Source of the DNA: Buchnera aphidicola (Tuberolachnus salignus)
GTDB taxonomy: Bacteria > Pseudomonadota > Gammaproteobacteria > Enterobacterales > Enterobacteriaceae
NCBI RefSeq assembly: GCF_900016785.1
Contig: NZ_LN890285.1
Coordinates: forward strand, 357,427 to 421,426
Length of the DNA stretch: 64,000 nt
Reading direction: 5' to 3'
The translations under genes and the position numbers were made by a program. The notes under the pieces are model-generated. The model was given only the letters and a program-made list of their open reading frames with translations, had not been told where the DNA came from and did not search any database. Of the stretch, positions 51,452-62,348 are shown one piece after another (positions within the stretch are counted from its first letter, which is position 1; every line of letters begins with the position of its first letter).

Positions 51452-51525
51452 TACGTTCGACAGGATTTGAACCTGAAACCTTTACTTTCGGAAAGTAATG
51501 CTCTATCCAATTAAGCTACGAACGT
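51452..51525 (-). tRNA. argX: tRNA-Arg (anticodon CCG)
   Basis: ACGTTCG/CGAACGT acceptor stem, anticodon loop TTCCGAA with CCG at 51489-51491, discriminator A. It is first in the Arg-His-Pro cluster, the E. coli argX-hisR-leuT-proM order without leuT. CGG is expected to be rare in this genome. Confidence 0.96.
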
Positions 51526-51713
51526 ATAAAAAGAAAATTTAATTTTAAATAATCATTATATATCTTTATTATTATTTTTCTTTTATTATATAGATTATTT
51601 AATAAAAATCTAGTTTTTTTTAAAAATTTTTAAAAAATAAAAAATATTTAAATTTAATTCAGTTTAAATAGATTTAAAAAATATATAAAAAAATACATAA
51701 ATTATTTACATTA

Positions 51714-51738
51714 TCATATATTTAAGAAAAATATATGA
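51714..51738 (-). terminator. Hairpin downstream of rho
   Basis: Perfect 10-base arms (TCATATATTT / AAATATATGA) around a 5-base loop, starting 6 bases after the rho stop codon. It is AT-rich with no clear U-tract, so it may be a weak terminator before the tRNA cluster. Confidence 0.55.
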
Positions 51739-51743
51739 TTTTG

Positions 51744-53003
51744 TTAAGAACGTTTCATCATATCAAAAAAATCATGATTAGTTTTTGTCATAGCAAGTTT
51801 ATTTAGCAAAAATTCCATAGCATCAATTTCACTCATAGGATGCATAATTTTTCTCAAAATCCACATTTTTTGCAATTCTTCAGTTGTCGTTAATAACTCT
51901 TCTTTTCTAGTACCAGAACGATTATAATCTATAGCAGGAAACACTCGCTTTTCAGCAATTTTTCGAGATAATGGAAGCTCCATATTTCCAGTTCCTTTAA
52001 ATTCTTCATAAATTACTTCATCCATTTTAGAACCAGTATCAATTAATGCAGTTGCAATAATTGTTAAACTTCCTCCTTCTTGCACATTTCGCGCTGCACC
52101 AAAAAATCTTTTTGGACGATGTAATGCATTAGCGTCTACTCCTCCAGTTAAAACTTTTCCTGATGCAGGAACTACTGTATTATAAGCACGAGCTAATCGT
52201 GTAATAGAATCTAATAAAATTACTACATCTTTTTTATGTTCTACTAAACGTTTTGCTTTTTCAATAACCATTTCAGCTACTTGAACATGACGTGACGCAG
52301 GTTCATCAAATGTTGATGCAATTACTTCACCATTCACTAAACGTTGCATTTCAGTTACTTCTTCTGGTCTTTCATCAATTAATAAAACCATTAAAACACA
52401 ATCAGAATGATTATAAGAGATACTTTGAGCAATATTTTGTAATAACATTGTTTTCCCAGCTTTTGGTGGTGCAACAATTAAACCTCGTTGACCACGTCCA
52501 ATAGGAGATGCTAAATCTAATACTCTCGCAGTTAAATCTTCAGTAGATCCATTTCCTCTTTCCATTTTTAAACGAGAATTTGCATGTAAAGGAGTTAAAT
52601 TTTCAAACAAAATTTTATTGCGAGAATTTTCAGGTTTATCATAATTAACTTTGTTTACTTTTAACAATGCAAAATAACGTTCTCCTTCTTTTGGAGGACG
52701 TATTTTTCCGGAAATTGTATCACCTGTTCTTAAATTAAAACGTCGTATTTGACTCGGAGATACATAAATGTCATCCGGACCCGCTAAATAAGAACTATCT
52801 GAAGAACGCAAAAAACCAAAACCATCTTGCAAAATTTCTAGTACTCCATCTCCAAAAATATCTTCTCCACTTTTAGAATGTTGTTTCAAAATTGAAAAAA
52901 TAATATCTTGTTTACGCATACGGGCTAAATTTTCAAGACCAATTCCTTCTCCTAAAAGCAGTAATTTTGAAACTAATGTATTTTTTAATGTGGTCAGATT
53001 CAT
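51744..53003 (-). CDS. rho: Transcription termination factor Rho
   Basis: Hexameric RNA helicase that releases transcripts. The N-terminal RNA-binding domain includes [22 protein letters not shown]. Walker A is PPKAGKT (about 179-185), and the Q- and R-loops follow ([14 protein letters not shown]). It is almost identical to E. coli, with 419 residues when the second ATG (53003) is used. The 282-base gap upstream to trxA holds no leader-peptide gene I could recognise. Confidence 0.99.
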   Translation of the reverse strand: MNLTTLKNTLVSKLLLLGEGIGLENLARMRKQDIIFSILKQHSKSGEDIFGDGVLEILQDGFGFLRSSDSSYLAGPDDIYVSPSQIRRFNLRTGDTISGKIRPPKEGERYFALLKVNKVNYDKPENSRNKILFENLTPLHANSRLKMERGNGSTEDLTARVLDLASPIGRGQRGLIVAPPKAGKTMLLQNIAQSISYNHSDCVLMVLLIDERPEEVTEMQRLVNGEVIASTFDEPASRHVQVAEMVIEKAKRLVEHKKDVVILLDSITRLARAYNTVVPASGKVLTGGVDANALHRPKRFFGAARNVQEGGSLTIIATALIDTGSKMDEVIYEEFKGTGNMELPLSRKIAEKRVFPAIDYNRSGTRKEELLTTTEELQKMWILRKIMHPMSEIDAMEFLLNKLAMTKTNHDFFDMMKRS

Positions 53004-53285
53004 AAGCATAAGTTTCTTAATAATTTCATAAAAAATTTTAAAAAATTATTTTTTTTAGATTTACAGGAAATTGAATTATTTAAACAAAAAATTTATATAT
53101 TAAAATAATAAATTTATTAATTTTATTAAAATAATTCATATAAAAACTGTATACATCAAATAAAAAAAATTAAAATTTAAAAATGATTTTTTTAAATAAT
53201 TTTTAAAAACTAAACTTTAATTTTTTTTTATGAAATAATTTTTAAATTTCATGTTAAAAAACATTTTTTTTAAAAAAAATATGTT

Positions 53286-53618
53286 TTATTTCATATTTTT
53301 ATTTAAAAAATTTAACAATTCTATTTTAGATAATGCTCCAATTTTCGTAGCAATAATTTCAGAATTATAAAATAATAATAATGTCGGAATACTACGGATG
53401 GAATATCGTAAAGGAATTTCGGTATTAGTTTCAATATTTAATTTACCTACTATTAAGTTTTTTGAATATTCTAATGAAATTTCTTCTAAAATAGGAGTTA
53501 AAAGTTTACAGGGATTACACCATTCTGCCCAAAAATCAATTAAAATATAATTATTTACAATACTTATTTTTTTCTCAAAATTTAAATCTGTAAATTCAAT
53601 AATTTTATGTGTATTCAT
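53286..53618 (-). CDS. trxA: Thioredoxin
   Basis: General disulfide reductase. The active site is WCNPC (Cys34, Cys37), with Asn in place of the usual Gly. DFWAEWC, the cis-Pro segment SIPTLLLF and KIGALSK-type sequence complete the fold. The ATG at 53618 has AAGGAG seven bases upstream and gives 110 residues (E. coli 109). It is upstream of rho as in E. coli, though rhoL is not seen. Confidence 0.97.
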   Translation of the reverse strand: MNTHKIIEFTDLNFEKKISIVNNYILIDFWAEWCNPCKLLTPILEEISLEYSKNLIVGKLNIETNTEIPLRYSIRSIPTLLLFYNSEIIATKIGALSKIELLNFLNKNMK

Positions 53619-53796
53619 ATTCAATCTCCTTAAAAATGAAAAAATTAAATATCTTTACTCTTTCTAAAAACTTAAAATTAAAAATAAATTCATTTTTTTA
53701 AAAATATAGAAATAAACTTTTTTAATTTAAAAAAAAATTTTTAATCATTATTTTTTTAAATAAATATTTTTAAATATTTAATATATATTCTTTATT

Positions 53797-55758
53797 TTAA
53801 AAAAAAAAATTAGAATTAATATATTTTTTTTTATGCCAAAAAATATCATTTTTCGGTAATTCATTTAAAAACCGACTCGGTAACATTTTTAAAATTTCTC
53901 CAAAAAAATATCTTTTTTTACAAAAACTTAAAAATAATTGCATTTTTGCACGAGTCATACCTACATATAAAAGACGTCTTTCTTCAACAATATTTTTAAG
54001 AAGAATACTTTTTTTATGAGGCAAAATCCCTTCTTCTAATCCTATAATACATACAACAGAAAATTCTAACCCTTTTGATGAATGTAACGTCATTAATTGT
54101 AACGTATTACTTTTATTAGATTCTTGATGTAAATCATCTAAATTTTCTCCACAAACTAAACGTGCAATAATATCAGAAAAATAAGAAGATGATTTATTTT
54201 GAGTATTTAATAAATTTCTTAATAACCAATTTTTTAAAAAATTAATATTATTAACAGCAATTTTAAATAAATCTAAATCTTTAAGACGTTTTTTAGTCCA
54301 TTCTAAATAATTGATATCACAAATAATAATATCTAAAATTTTTTCAGGTGTTTTTTTTAAAATTTTTTTTAAATTAAAAATCCATTTAAAAAAATTATTT
54401 AATATTAATACAGTTTTATAATTAAAAAATAACAACAGATTTTTAAAAATACATGTATTTAATAAATTTAAATTATATTTTAAAGAAATTTCTTTTAATT
54501 TCAATACTGTATTAATCCCTACACGTCGTCTTGGAACATTAATAATTCGTAAAAACGCTAAATCATCTGAAGAATTTAAAACCAAACGTAAATATGCTAA
54601 CAAATCTTTAATTTCTAATTTTTCAAAAAAAGATTGTTCATTATTCAATGTATATGGAATATTATGACTAATTAATTCTGTTTCTATAACCTTAGATTGA
54701 TAACGATTACGATATAAAATCGCATATTCAAAATATTTTAAATTATATGTATTTTTATGAGTATAAATAAAATTTATTATTTGTTTAGCTTCCTCAAATT
54801 CACTCTCTGCTTCAAAAAGATAAATTTGAGGTCCATATTTTAAATTTGAAAATAATTTTTTTTTTAAAAAAATAGGATTATTAGAAATTAAGGAATTTGC
54901 AGCTTTTAAAATACATTGAGAAGAACGATAATTTTGTTCCATTTTGATTGTTTTTAATGCTGGAAAATCTTTTTTTAATAAAAAAAAAATTTTTTGTTGT
55001 GCACCTCTCCAAGAATATATTGATTGGTCATTATCTCCAACAATTGTAAAATTAGAAGGCACATTAATTAACGTTTTCATTAATTCATATTGACTAATAT
55101 TAGTATCTTGATATTCATCAATCAATATATATTGAATTTTTTTACGCCACTTTAACTGAACTGTTAAATTATTTTTTAATAATAATGTTGGTAATAAAAT
55201 TAAATCATCAAAATCTAACATATTATGCAATTTTAAATATTTTTCATATTTGCTATAATAAAATATAAAAATTTGTTCTGATTTTTCATATTTTTTTTTT
55301 TTTAAATCTTTAACTTGTAATAATTTTTGTTTCCAATAAGAAATTTTAAATAATATTTTTTTTAAAATTTTTTTTTTCGGTTTTATAGAAAAAAAAAATA
55401 TTTCTTTTAAAATTTTAAATTGATCACTTTCATTTAATAACGTAAAATTTTTTTTAATATGTAATAAATGATATTCTTGATATATAATTTTCATTCCTAA
55501 AGAATGAAAAGTTGATATTACAAGAGTATTTAATTCAAATGATGTTAATTTTTTTTTTAAACGATTTTTAATTTCATATGCTGCTTTATTAGTAAACGTA
55601 ACTGTAATAATTGTTTTAGGATGATAATGACAAATTTTTATTAATTCAATTATTTTATTAATAATAACACTCGTTTTTCCAGATCCTGCACCTGCTAAAA
55701 TTAAACAAGGACCAATAACGTGTTTAATAGCTTGTTTTTGTATCAAATTTAATTTCAT
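53797..55758 (-). CDS. rep: ATP-dependent DNA helicase Rep
   Basis: 3'-5' helicase that clears proteins ahead of the replication fork. Walker A AGAGSGKT (22-29), VDEYQDTN-type motif II seen as IDEYQDTNISQYE, GDNDQSIYSWRGA (III), QNYRSS (IV), LMTLHSSKGLEF (V) and RRLLYVGMTRA (VI) are all intact. I chose MKLNLIQKQA at 55758, which aligns with E. coli Rep and gives 653 residues (E. coli 673). UvrD is the other candidate, but the synteny with ilvC and trxA points to Rep. Confidence 0.96.
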   Translation of the reverse strand: MKLNLIQKQAIKHVIGPCLILAGAGSGKTSVIINKIIELIKICHYHPKTIITVTFTNKAAYEIKNRLKKKLTSFELNTLVISTFHSLGMKIIYQEYHLLHIKKNFTLLNESDQFKILKEIFFFSIKPKKKILKKILFKISYWKQKLLQVKDLKKKKYEKSEQIFIFYYSKYEKYLKLHNMLDFDDLILLPTLLLKNNLTVQLKWRKKIQYILIDEYQDTNISQYELMKTLINVPSNFTIVGDNDQSIYSWRGAQQKIFFLLKKDFPALKTIKMEQNYRSSQCILKAANSLISNNPIFLKKKLFSNLKYGPQIYLFEAESEFEEAKQIINFIYTHKNTYNLKYFEYAILYRNRYQSKVIETELISHNIPYTLNNEQSFFEKLEIKDLLAYLRLVLNSSDDLAFLRIINVPRRRVGINTVLKLKEISLKYNLNLLNTCIFKNLLLFFNYKTVLILNNFFKWIFNLKKILKKTPEKILDIIICDINYLEWTKKRLKDLDLFKIAVNNINFLKNWLLRNLLNTQNKSSSYFSDIIARLVCGENLDDLHQESNKSNTLQLMTLHSSKGLEFSVVCIIGLEEGILPHKKSILLKNIVEERRLLYVGMTRAKMQLFLSFCKKRYFFGEILKMLPSRFLNELPKNDIFWHKKKYINSNFFF

Positions 55759-55865
55759 AAAAAAATCACAAAAAATAAATAATAACATTTTTAATATTAT
55801 ACAAAAAAACATAAAAAAAATTATAAAAAATTTTTTAAAAAATTTTTTAAAAAATTTTCAAAAAT

Positions 55866-57335
55866 TTAATTATATTTTTTTTTCATAGAATACATATATG
55901 ATCTTAATTTTTTTCCAATTTTTTCTATTGGATGATTTTCAATATTAGAATGTAAAAAATTTAATTTTTTATTGTTAATAGACATAGTATAAATAGATTC
56001 ACCTAAATCACTATTTTCAATCGTTTTTAAAAAATTTTTAACAATAGGCAATGCTGAATTTGTAAACAAATAATTTCCATATTCTGCAGTATCAGAAATC
56101 ACTTGATTCATTTCATATAATCTTTTACGTGCAATAGTATTCGCAATTAATGGTAATTCATGTAAAGACTCAAAATATGCAGATTCTTCTAAAATACCTG
56201 AACTTACCATAATTTCAAAAGATAATTCAATACCTGCTTTTAACATCGCAACCATTAATGTACATTTTTCAAAATATTCATTTTCTTTTAATAAATCAAC
56301 TGGTACATTATTTGCAATTTCAAAATCTTCTTTTTTATACATATCACGCCATAACAATAAATTATGATCGTTATTTTCCCAATCTTTTATTAAATCTCTA
56401 GAAAATATTCCAGATAAAATATTATCCATGTGTGCAGAAAATAAAGGATATAAAATTTTTTTTAATTTTTGAGATAATTGATAAGCACGAATTTGAGCTG
56501 AATTAGATAAACGATGAAACAACAATGTAATACCACCAATTTTTAAAACTTCAGATAATTTTTCCCATCCATATTGAATTAATGAAATTGAATATTTTAC
56601 ATCATAACCTTTTGAAATTAAATGTTCATAACATGCTAATGAACAAGTTTGTAAAAATCCACATAAAATAGTTTGTTCTCCCATTAAATCTGATTTTACT
56701 TCAGCAGAAAAAGAAGATCTCAATACACCTGCTTTATGTGAACCTAATCCAACAGCCCATGCTTTTGCGATATTTAAACCTTTTTGATATATATCATTCT
56801 TTTGATGTACAGCAATTAAAGATGGTACCCCGAATCCTTTTAAAAATTCAGCTCTAACTTCAGTACCTGGACATTTTGGAGCTACCATAATCACTGTAAT
56901 ATCTGAACGTATTACCACATTACTTTCAACAATGTGAAAACCATGTGAATATCCTAAAAAAGAATTTTTTTTCATTAAATTTTGTAAACTTTTTACTACA
57001 ATAGCATGATTTTTATCTGGTGTTAAATTAATCACTAAATCAGCATTTGGAATTAATTCTTCAAATGTACCAACAAAAAAATTAGATTTTTTTGCATTTT
57101 TCCAAGAACGAGTTTGTTTTTGTATTGAAGATTGACGAAAAGCATAAGAAACATCTAATCCGGAATCTCTTAAATTTAATCCTTGATGATATCCTTGAGA
57201 ACCACAACCAATAATCACTATTTTTTTATTTTTTAAAATTTTTAATGAATTTATAGTTAAATTTTTTATTATATGACAAGTTTGTAATTCTTGTAATTTT
57301 TCTCGAAAATTTAATAAATTAAAATAATTTTTCAT
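55866..57335 (-). CDS. ilvC: Ketol-acid reductoisomerase (class II)
   Basis: Second common step of valine and isoleucine synthesis. NADP-binding [32 protein letters not shown], and the duplicated C-terminal knotted domain with [15 protein letters not shown] and [10 protein letters not shown]. The long form has 489 residues (E. coli 491). The ATG at 57335 has AAAGG upstream. It is followed closely upstream by ilvD; E. coli has ilvY and ilvA between them. Confidence 0.97.
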   Translation of the reverse strand: MKNYFNLLNFREKLQELQTCHIIKNLTINSLKILKNKKIVIIGCGSQGYHQGLNLRDSGLDVSYAFRQSSIQKQTRSWKNAKKSNFFVGTFEELIPNADLVINLTPDKNHAIVVKSLQNLMKKNSFLGYSHGFHIVESNVVIRSDITVIMVAPKCPGTEVRAEFLKGFGVPSLIAVHQKNDIYQKGLNIAKAWAVGLGSHKAGVLRSSFSAEVKSDLMGEQTILCGFLQTCSLACYEHLISKGYDVKYSISLIQYGWEKLSEVLKIGGITLLFHRLSNSAQIRAYQLSQKLKKILYPLFSAHMDNILSGIFSRDLIKDWENNDHNLLLWRDMYKKEDFEIANNVPVDLLKENEYFEKCTLMVAMLKAGIELSFEIMVSSGILEESAYFESLHELPLIANTIARKRLYEMNQVISDTAEYGNYLFTNSALPIVKNFLKTIENSDLGESIYTMSINNKKLNFLHSNIENHPIEKIGKKLRSYMYSMKKKYN

Positions 57336-57376
57336 TAATGATATACCTTTCAAAAGACTTTAAGTAGAATTGATAT

Positions 57377-59230
57377 TTATGAACGAATAATTTTTTTAAT
57401 ATCACGAATTGCTCCAGTATCAGCACTCGTAGCAAGTAAACCATAAATTTTTAAAGCATCAGATAACACTCTTTTTCGTTTTATAGGAGTATATGCGAAA
57501 TTTTTTCGTTTTTTTTCTATTTTTTTTCGATTATTTAATTCTTGTTCTGTAATTTTTAAAATAATTTTACGATTTGGAATATCAATTTTAATTAAATCAC
57601 CATTTTTAATTAATGCAATAATACCTTGATTTGCCGCTTCAGGAGATATATGCCCTATTGAAATTCCAGAAGTTCCACCAGAAAAACGACCATCAGTAAT
57701 TAAAGCACAATCTAAATCTAATTTCATAGATTTCAAAAATGACGTAGGATATAGCATTTCTTGCATTCCAGGTCCTCCACAAGGCCCCTCATAACGAATA
57801 ACTATAACGTCACCTTTCTGAATTTTATGATTTAAAATTGCAAAAACAGCATCTTCTTGACTTTCATATACTTTAGCGGGACCAATAAATTTTAAATTCA
57901 CATTTCGAATTCCAGCTGTTTTAATAATCGCTCCACAAGGTGCTAAATTACCATACAAAACTGCTAATCCTCCAGTTTGATGATATGCATATTGAATAGA
58001 ACGTATACATCCAAATTGACGATCACTATCTAATGTAAGCCATCTAAAATTTTGAGAAAATGGAATCCGTGTTTTTTGACCTAAAGGACCTGCTAAAAAA
58101 AAATTTTTAATTTTTTTTTGTGTTGTATTTATAATATTATATTTTTTTAATAATTCCGATAATGTTAAACCTAAAATATTTTTTTCAAAACATTTTAACA
58201 TATTTTCTTTATGTAATTCTACCAAAATACCAATAACGCCACCTGCACGATGCAAATCTTCCATATGGTATAATGAAGTATTAGGAGAAATTTTACATAA
58301 ACAAGGAATTATTTTAGAAATGTTATCAATATCTTTTAAAGTAAATTTAATATTTGCAGTCGAAGCAATTGCTAACAAATGTAATACTGTATTTGTAGAA
58401 CCTCCCATAGCAATATCTAAAGCAATCGCATTATATAAAGAATTAAAAGTAATTAAACTTTTTGGTAATAAACTATTATCATTTTTTTCATAATATAACT
58501 TTGTATTTTTAACAATTAATTGACCTGCTTTTAAAAACAAATTCTTACGTTCTATATGCGTAGCTAATAATGTTCCATTACCAGGCAGAGACAATCCTAA
58601 AACTTCAGTAATACAATTCATAGAATTTGCAGTAAACATTCCTGAACAAGAACCGCATGTAGGACATGCTGAATCTTCAATTTCTTTTAATTCAATATTT
58701 GAAATATTTTGATCGGCTCCAGTAACCATCGCATCGACTAAATCAATTTTAATAATTTGATTATTTCGAATAATTTTACCAGATTCCATGGGACCACCAG
58801 ATACAAAAATTACAGGAATATTTAAACGAACTGCCGCTAATAACATACCAGGTGTAATTTTATCACAATTAGAAATACATACCATTGCATCAACACAATG
58901 TGCATTAATCATATATTCAATAGAATCAGCAATTAATTCGCGAGACGGCAAAGAATATAACATTCCACTATGACCCATCGCAATACCATCATCAATCGCA
59001 ATAGTATTAAATTCTTTTGCAATACCTCCAGAATTTTCAATTTCTTTAGAAATTAAAGAACCAATATTTCGTAAATGGATATGACCAGGAACAAATTCTG
59101 TAAATGAATTCACAACAGCTATAATTGGTTTTCCAAAATCTTGATCTTTTACACCTGTTGCTTTCCATAATGCTCTTGCTCCTGCCATATTTCTTCCATT
59201 GAATGTAGTAGAAGATCGATAAATAGGCAT
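57377..59230 (-). CDS. ilvD: Dihydroxy-acid dehydratase
   Basis: Third common step of branched-chain amino acid synthesis, an Fe-S enzyme. Cluster ligands lie in [12 protein letters not shown] and [39 protein letters not shown] starts it, and [21 protein letters not shown] lies near the C-terminus. It has 617 residues (E. coli 616). It is first in an ilvD-ilvC unit and depends on the isc genes just upstream. Confidence 0.98.
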   Translation of the reverse strand: MPIYRSSTTFNGRNMAGARALWKATGVKDQDFGKPIIAVVNSFTEFVPGHIHLRNIGSLISKEIENSGGIAKEFNTIAIDDGIAMGHSGMLYSLPSRELIADSIEYMINAHCVDAMVCISNCDKITPGMLLAAVRLNIPVIFVSGGPMESGKIIRNNQIIKIDLVDAMVTGADQNISNIELKEIEDSACPTCGSCSGMFTANSMNCITEVLGLSLPGNGTLLATHIERKNLFLKAGQLIVKNTKLYYEKNDNSLLPKSLITFNSLYNAIALDIAMGGSTNTVLHLLAIASTANIKFTLKDIDNISKIIPCLCKISPNTSLYHMEDLHRAGGVIGILVELHKENMLKCFEKNILGLTLSELLKKYNIINTTQKKIKNFFLAGPLGQKTRIPFSQNFRWLTLDSDRQFGCIRSIQYAYHQTGGLAVLYGNLAPCGAIIKTAGIRNVNLKFIGPAKVYESQEDAVFAILNHKIQKGDVIVIRYEGPCGGPGMQEMLYPTSFLKSMKLDLDCALITDGRFSGGTSGISIGHISPEAANQGIIALIKNGDLIKIDIPNRKIILKITEQELNNRKKIEKKRKNFAYTPIKRKRVLSDALKIYGLLATSADTGAIRDIKKIIRS

Positions 59231-59377
59231 AAAAAGTTACTCATAAAAATTTAATATATAAATTTTTTTTTAAAAAAAAACTGTTTTGAAAAAATAATAC
59301 ATGTATTTAATTTAAATGATAAATATGATAAGATTTTTAAGAGTTTTTTGAAAAATTTTTTATAATAAAAAAAAATT

Positions 59378-59451
59378 CAAGGGTGGAGGGATTTGAACCC
59401 CCAACTTTCGGTTTTGGAGACCGACGCTCTACCAAATTAAACTACACCCTT
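59378..59451 (-). tRNA. tRNA-Trp (anticodon CCA)
   Basis: AAGGGTG/CACCCTT acceptor stem, discriminator G, anticodon loop CTCCAAA with CCA at 59415-59417. The sequence follows E. coli tRNA-Trp. It is charged by the TrpS at 27-28 kb. CCA tail not encoded. Confidence 0.97.
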
Positions 59452-59482
59452 TTATGAAACATCAAAAAAAATTACAAATTTA

Positions 59483-59511
59483 ATTATACAGAAACTAAAA
59501 AAAAAAAACAA
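59483..59511 (-). promoter_or_regulatory. Candidate promoter of tRNA-Trp
   Basis: Minus-strand TTGTTT (59506-59511) and perfect TATAAT (59483-59488) are 17 bases apart, 31 bases upstream of the tRNA. The -35 box overlaps a long T run, so confidence is moderate. Confidence 0.5.
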
Positions 59512-59663
59512 CTATATCTCATGAAAGAATTTAAAAATAAATGTCATAAAAAAAAATTAAATATAAAAAATTGTAATGTTTTTTAAATATTTTACAAAAA
59601 ATTTTAATTTATTAAAAAAACTTTACAATTTTTACAAATTTTAAATAAATTGAGATATTTCAT

Positions 59664-60878
59664 ATGAAAAAAATAATATATTTAGATTATGCTGCTACTA
59701 CACCTGTAGATATTCGAGTTTTTAAAAAAATGAAAAAATATTTTTTATCTACTGGAATTTTTGGAAATTCAGCTTCACGTTCTCATCAATTTGGATGGGA
59801 TGCGGAAAAAGCTATTGAAAAATCTAGAATTAATATAGCTAAATTAATACATGCAGATCCTCGAGAAATTATTTTTACTTCTGGAGCTACTGAATCAAAT
59901 AATTTAGCTCTTAAAGGAATTTATGAATTTTACAAAAAAAAAAATATACATTTTTTAACAAGTTTAATAGAACATAAATCAGTTTTAGATAGTTGTAGAT
60001 ATTTAGAAAATCAAGGATGTCAAATAACATATTTAAAACCTAATAAATATGGTATTATTGATGTATTAGAATTAAAAAAAAATATCTTACCTCATACTTT
60101 ATTAGTTTCTATTATTCATGTAAATAATGAAACAGGGATAATTCAAAATATTTCTGAAATTAGTAAAATTTGTCAAAAAAAAAAAATATTTTTACATGTT
60201 GATGCTACTCAAAGTATTGGGAAAATTAAAATTAATGTTCAAAAATTAAATATTGATCTTTTATCATTTTCAGGACATAAAATATATGGACCAAAAGGAA
60301 TAGGAATATTATACATACGTCGTCGTCGACCTCGAATTCGTATGACACCTCAAATACATGGGGGAGGACATGAACGTAATTTACGTTCAGGAACATTACC
60401 AGTACAACAAATTGTAGGAATAGGAAAAGCTTGTCAAATTCTACATACAGAAATGAAAAAAGATATTTTACATTATAAAAAATTGCAAATTTTATTATGG
60501 AATGGTATTAAAAACATAGAAGAAATATACCTAAATACATATTTAAAAAATAGCGTTCCAAATATTTTAAATATTAGTTTTAATTATGTAGAAGGGGAAT
60601 CATTAATTATGGCATTAAAAAATTTAGCTATATCATCTGGTTCAGCTTGTACTTCTTCTAGTTTAGAACCTTCATATGTTTTACGTGCTATGGGTGTTAA
60701 AGATGAACTAGCACATAGTTCAATTCGTTTTTCATTAGGTCGTTATACTACTGAAAAAGAAATTCAAATCACTATTTCGTCTATTCAGAAAGCAATCCAA
60801 AAATTACGTGAACTTTCACCATTATGGGAAATGCATCAACAAGGAATTGATTTAAATAAAATTATTTGGAATAAATAA
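59664..60878 (+). CDS. iscS: Cysteine desulfurase IscS
   Basis: PLP enzyme that takes sulfur from cysteine for Fe-S clusters and for tRNA thiolation through the Tus relay. The PLP lysine lies in [12 protein letters not shown] (about 206) and the persulfide Cys in [13 protein letters not shown] (about 328). It has 404 residues, exactly as E. coli. It heads an isc operon that lacks the iscR regulator; 212 bases of AT-rich DNA precede it. Confidence 0.98.
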   Translation: MKKIIYLDYAATTPVDIRVFKKMKKYFLSTGIFGNSASRSHQFGWDAEKAIEKSRINIAKLIHADPREIIFTSGATESNNLALKGIYEFYKKKNIHFLTSLIEHKSVLDSCRYLENQGCQITYLKPNKYGIIDVLELKKNILPHTLLVSIIHVNNETGIIQNISEISKICQKKKIFLHVDATQSIGKIKINVQKLNIDLLSFSGHKIYGPKGIGILYIRRRRPRIRMTPQIHGGGHERNLRSGTLPVQQIVGIGKACQILHTEMKKDILHYKKLQILLWNGIKNIEEIYLNTYLKNSVPNILNISFNYVEGESLIMALKNLAISSGSACTSSSLEPSYVLRAMGVKDELAHSSIRFSLGRYTTEKEIQITISSIQKAIQKLRELSPLWEMHQQGIDLNKIIWNK

Positions 60879-60901
60879 TATATTTTATATGAGAAAAAAA
60901 T

Positions 60902-61318
60902 ATGACATATAGTAAAAAAGTTTTAGATCATTATGAAAACCCACGAAATGTTGGTTCTTTTTCTAGTGAAGAAAAAAATGTAGGAACTAGCTTAGTCGGT
61001 GCTCCTGCTTGCGGTGATGTAATGAAATTACAAATTAAAGTAAATAAAAAGGGAATTATTGAAGATGCTTGTTTTAAAACATATGGATGTGGTTCTGCTA
61101 TTGCTTCTAGTTCTTTAATGACAGAATGGATTAAAGGAAAAACATTAAAAGAAGCTTCTTGCATTCAAAATACTGCAATTGTAAAAGAATTAAACTTACC
61201 TCCTGTCAAAATACATTGTTCAATTTTAGCCGAAGACGCAATTAAATCAGCTATTTCTAATTATTATTCAAAAAATATATTATTAAAAAAAAATAATAAA
61301 AAACATAAAAAATTATAA
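60902..61318 (+). CDS. iscU: Fe-S cluster scaffold IscU
   Basis: Scaffold on which clusters are built. Cys37 (GAPACGDV), Cys63 (TYGCGSA) and Cys106 (KIHCS) are intact, and the LPPVK motif recognised by the HscA chaperone is present just before Cys106. It has 138 residues (E. coli 128), with a lysine-rich tail of about ten extra residues. It lies 23 bases after iscS. Confidence 0.98.
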   Translation: MTYSKKVLDHYENPRNVGSFSSEEKNVGTSLVGAPACGDVMKLQIKVNKKGIIEDACFKTYGCGSAIASSSLMTEWIKGKTLKEASCIQNTAIVKELNLPPVKIHCSILAEDAIKSAISNYYSKNILLKKNNKKHKKL

Positions 61319-61339
61319 ATATAATTTTTATTTTTCCTT

Positions 61340-61372
61340 AGTGCTGAAAAATTTATTTTAGAGTTCAGCACT
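61340..61372 (+). promoter_or_regulatory. Hairpin inside the isc operon between iscU and hscB
   Basis: Perfect 9-base arms (AGTGCTGAA / TTCAGCACT) around a 15-base loop, lying 22 bases after the iscU stop and 17 bases before hscB. No U run follows, so it looks more like an RNA-stability or processing element, or a partial attenuator. E. coli has iscA in this place. Confidence 0.65.
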
Positions 61373-61389
61373 CTATATATTAAAAAACT

Positions 61390-61932
61390 ATGAAATATAC
61401 AAAAAATAAAATTAATTATTTTAATTTATTTAAAATACCTCAAGAATTTTGTATTAATAAAAAATTATTAAAAAAAAATTTTTATACTTTACAAATAAAA
61501 TATCATCCTGATAAAATAAAAAAAAAAATATTACATATAAATAAAAAAAAAATATTTTCATATAATATTAACCAAGGCTATCAAATTTTAAAAAATGATT
61601 TTAAACGTGCTATATATTTATTAAAAATTTTAACAATTAAAATAAAAAATTTTAAAAAATTAATTATTGTAGATCAAAAAATTTTAAAAAAACAATTTAA
61701 ATTATATGAAAAAATAGAACAATTAAAAAACATAAATCATAATTTAAATCAAATTTTAATTTTTAAACAAATTATAGAATTAAAAATTAAAAAAAATTTT
61801 TCAAATATTGCTTTTGAATTTCATAATAAAAATTTTTTTCAAGTTCAAAAAATATTATACAAATTATTGTTTTTAAAAAAAATATTAAAAAAAATTAATT
61901 TATTATATGATAAAAAAAATAATGTTTCATAA
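61390..61932 (+). CDS. hscB: Co-chaperone HscB
   Basis: J-domain partner that brings IscU to Hsc[13 protein letters not shown] and KYHPDK with the essential HPD (39-41) are intact, then a helical C-terminal domain for IscU binding that is strongly AT-driven. It has 180 residues (E. coli 171). hscA, normally next, is absent; only 55 bases separate hscB from fdx. Confidence 0.92.
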   Translation: MKYTKNKINYFNLFKIPQEFCINKKLLKKNFYTLQIKYHPDKIKKKILHINKKKIFSYNINQGYQILKNDFKRAIYLLKILTIKIKNFKKLIIVDQKILKKQFKLYEKIEQLKNINHNLNQILIFKQIIELKIKKNFSNIAFEFHNKNFFQVQKILYKLLFLKKILKKINLLYDKKNNVS

Positions 61933-61987
61933 TAAAAATATGATTAATTTTTTATCATATATAACAAAATTTTTAACGTGGAACTAT

Positions 61988-62320
61988 ATGCCTAAAATTT
62001 TTTTTTATCCTCATAAAATTTTATTACCTTTTGGGGCTGTAATATCAGCTAAACCTGGGCAAAGTATTTTAAATGTTGCATTAGAAAACCATATTAATAT
62101 AGAACATGCTTGTGAGCAATCTTGCGCTTGTTGTACATGTCATTGTATTATTCGAAAAGGATTTAATTCATTATCTATCTGTTTAGAAAATGAAGAAGAT
62201 TTATTAGACAAAGCTTGGGGATTAGAAAAATATAGTCGATTAGCATGTCAAGCTAAACTAGGAGAAGAAGACATAGAAGTAGAAATTCCAATATATAACT
62301 TACATCAAAAAATTGAATAA
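61988..62320 (+). CDS. fdx: [2Fe-2S] ferredoxin
   Basis: Electron donor for Isc cluster assembly. Ligands Cys42, Cys48, Cys51 and Cys87 are at E. coli positions ([14 protein letters not shown] and RLACQAK). The ATG at 61988 (MPKIFF) matches E. coli and gives 110 residues. The frame is open for 27 codons upstream and overlaps hscB, but that part has no ferredoxin similarity. A clear ribosome binding site is lacking, so the start could be coupled to upstream translation. Confidence 0.95.
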   Translation: MPKIFFYPHKILLPFGAVISAKPGQSILNVALENHINIEHACEQSCACCTCHCIIRKGFNSLSICLENEEDLLDKAWGLEKYSRLACQAKLGEEDIEVEIPIYNLHQKIE

Positions 62321-62348
62321 AACAAAAATCATAATCAATTATAAAAAA

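Noticed and set aside
61907-61987. Longer fdx reading frame starting inside hscB
   Set aside because: The added 27 residues do not resemble ferredoxin, and E. coli Fdx aligns from the ATG at 61988. They also do not resemble the HscA C-terminus.
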